From contig JANXXY010000165.1 of assembly GCA_025350365.1 (NCBI GenBank), forward strand, positions 1 to 12,771: a stretch of DNA of 12,771 nucleotides, given 5' to 3'. The translations under genes and the position numbers were made by a program. Under the pieces are notes generated by a model. The model was not told the DNA's origin. It saw nothing but the letters and a program-made list of their open reading frames with translations, and did not search any database. Every line of letters starts with the position of its first letter. Position 1 is the first letter of the stretch. Of the stretch, positions 12,688-12,771 are shown piece after piece. This stretch comes from Bacteroidales bacterium. Lineage in GTDB: Bacteria; Bacteroidota; Bacteroidia; Bacteroidales; JAAUTT01.

Positions 12688-12771
12688 ATGGCAAATACTT
12701 ATTCTCAAATGTATGTCCAAATTGTTTTTGCAGTTTTAGATAGAGCAAATGTGATTAAAGAAATTCATCGA
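12688..12771 (+). CDS. IS200-like / REP-associated tyrosine transposase, N-terminus only
   Basis: The last 28 codons start MANTYSQMYVQIVFAV and continue with a basic, polar segment to the window edge. This is the typical first β-strand and helix of Y1 (HUH-type) transposases of the IS200/IS605 TnpA and RAYT group, small enzymes of about 150-180 aa that cut single-stranded DNA at hairpins. The HUH motif and catalytic tyrosine would lie beyond the window, so activity cannot be judged. The 185-bp hairpin-rich palindrome just upstream fits either a subterminal IS end or resident REP elements. It is on the same strand as the sugar operon but has no functional link to it. Confidence 0.85.
   Translation, partial: MANTYSQMYVQIVFAVLDRANVIKEIHR

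Noticed and set aside
12542..12748. Minus-strand open frame across the hairpin region
   Set aside because: It is made largely of the palindrome and the complement of the transposase start, with no protein features.

Overview
The window looks like chromosomal DNA of a Bacteroidota bacterium, probably of the Bacteroidales/Marinilabiliales type. Coding sequence is AT-leaning and start codons lack strong Shine-Dalgarno sequences. Perfect or near matches to the Bacteroidota -7 promoter box (TAnnTTTG) precede several genes. DUF3127, an ABC-F ATPase, a CsbD-like protein and an AraC regulator with an HMA-like N-terminus are a typical gene set of that phylum. I cannot name the species.

Layout. Positions 1-549 (minus) hold the N-terminal part of a DEAD-box RNA helicase, divergent from an ABC-F ATPase (641-2275, plus). 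The ABC-F gene converges on a run of three minus-strand genes: a DUF3127 protein with an SSB-like DLPF tail (2330-2716), an AraC-type regulator (2871-3422) and a small CsbD-like protein (3517-3702). A gene-poor stretch (3703-4156) carries inverted repeats and a possible 22-codon ORF.

The main block, 4157-12463, is six co-directional genes that read as one sugar-use operon: GntR/LacI-type regulator, secreted GH2 glycosidase, cupin-type phosphoglucose isomerase, sugar-porter MFS transporter, ROK sugar kinase, and a large mannose-6-phosphate isomerase with an extra N-terminal domain. The inferred flow is periplasmic hydrolysis of a glycoside, import of the free hexose by the symporter, phosphorylation by the ROK kinase, and isomerisation of glucose-6-P and mannose-6-P to fructose-6-P. 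Two isomerases in one operon suggest a substrate yielding both glucose and mannose. No SusC/SusD pair is present.

The right end (12464-12771) has a 185-bp imperfect palindrome made of four small GC-rich hairpins, placed 16 bp before the start of an IS200-like/REP-associated tyrosine transposase that runs off the window.

The least expected signal is repeat DNA in and around the operon. One GC-rich palindromic repeat appears in frame inside two neighbouring genes (ROK kinase N-terminus and the isomerase N-terminal domain). A different 62-bp REP-like palindrome overlaps the isomerase/transporter junction. A+C-rich degenerate repeats fill two leader regions.
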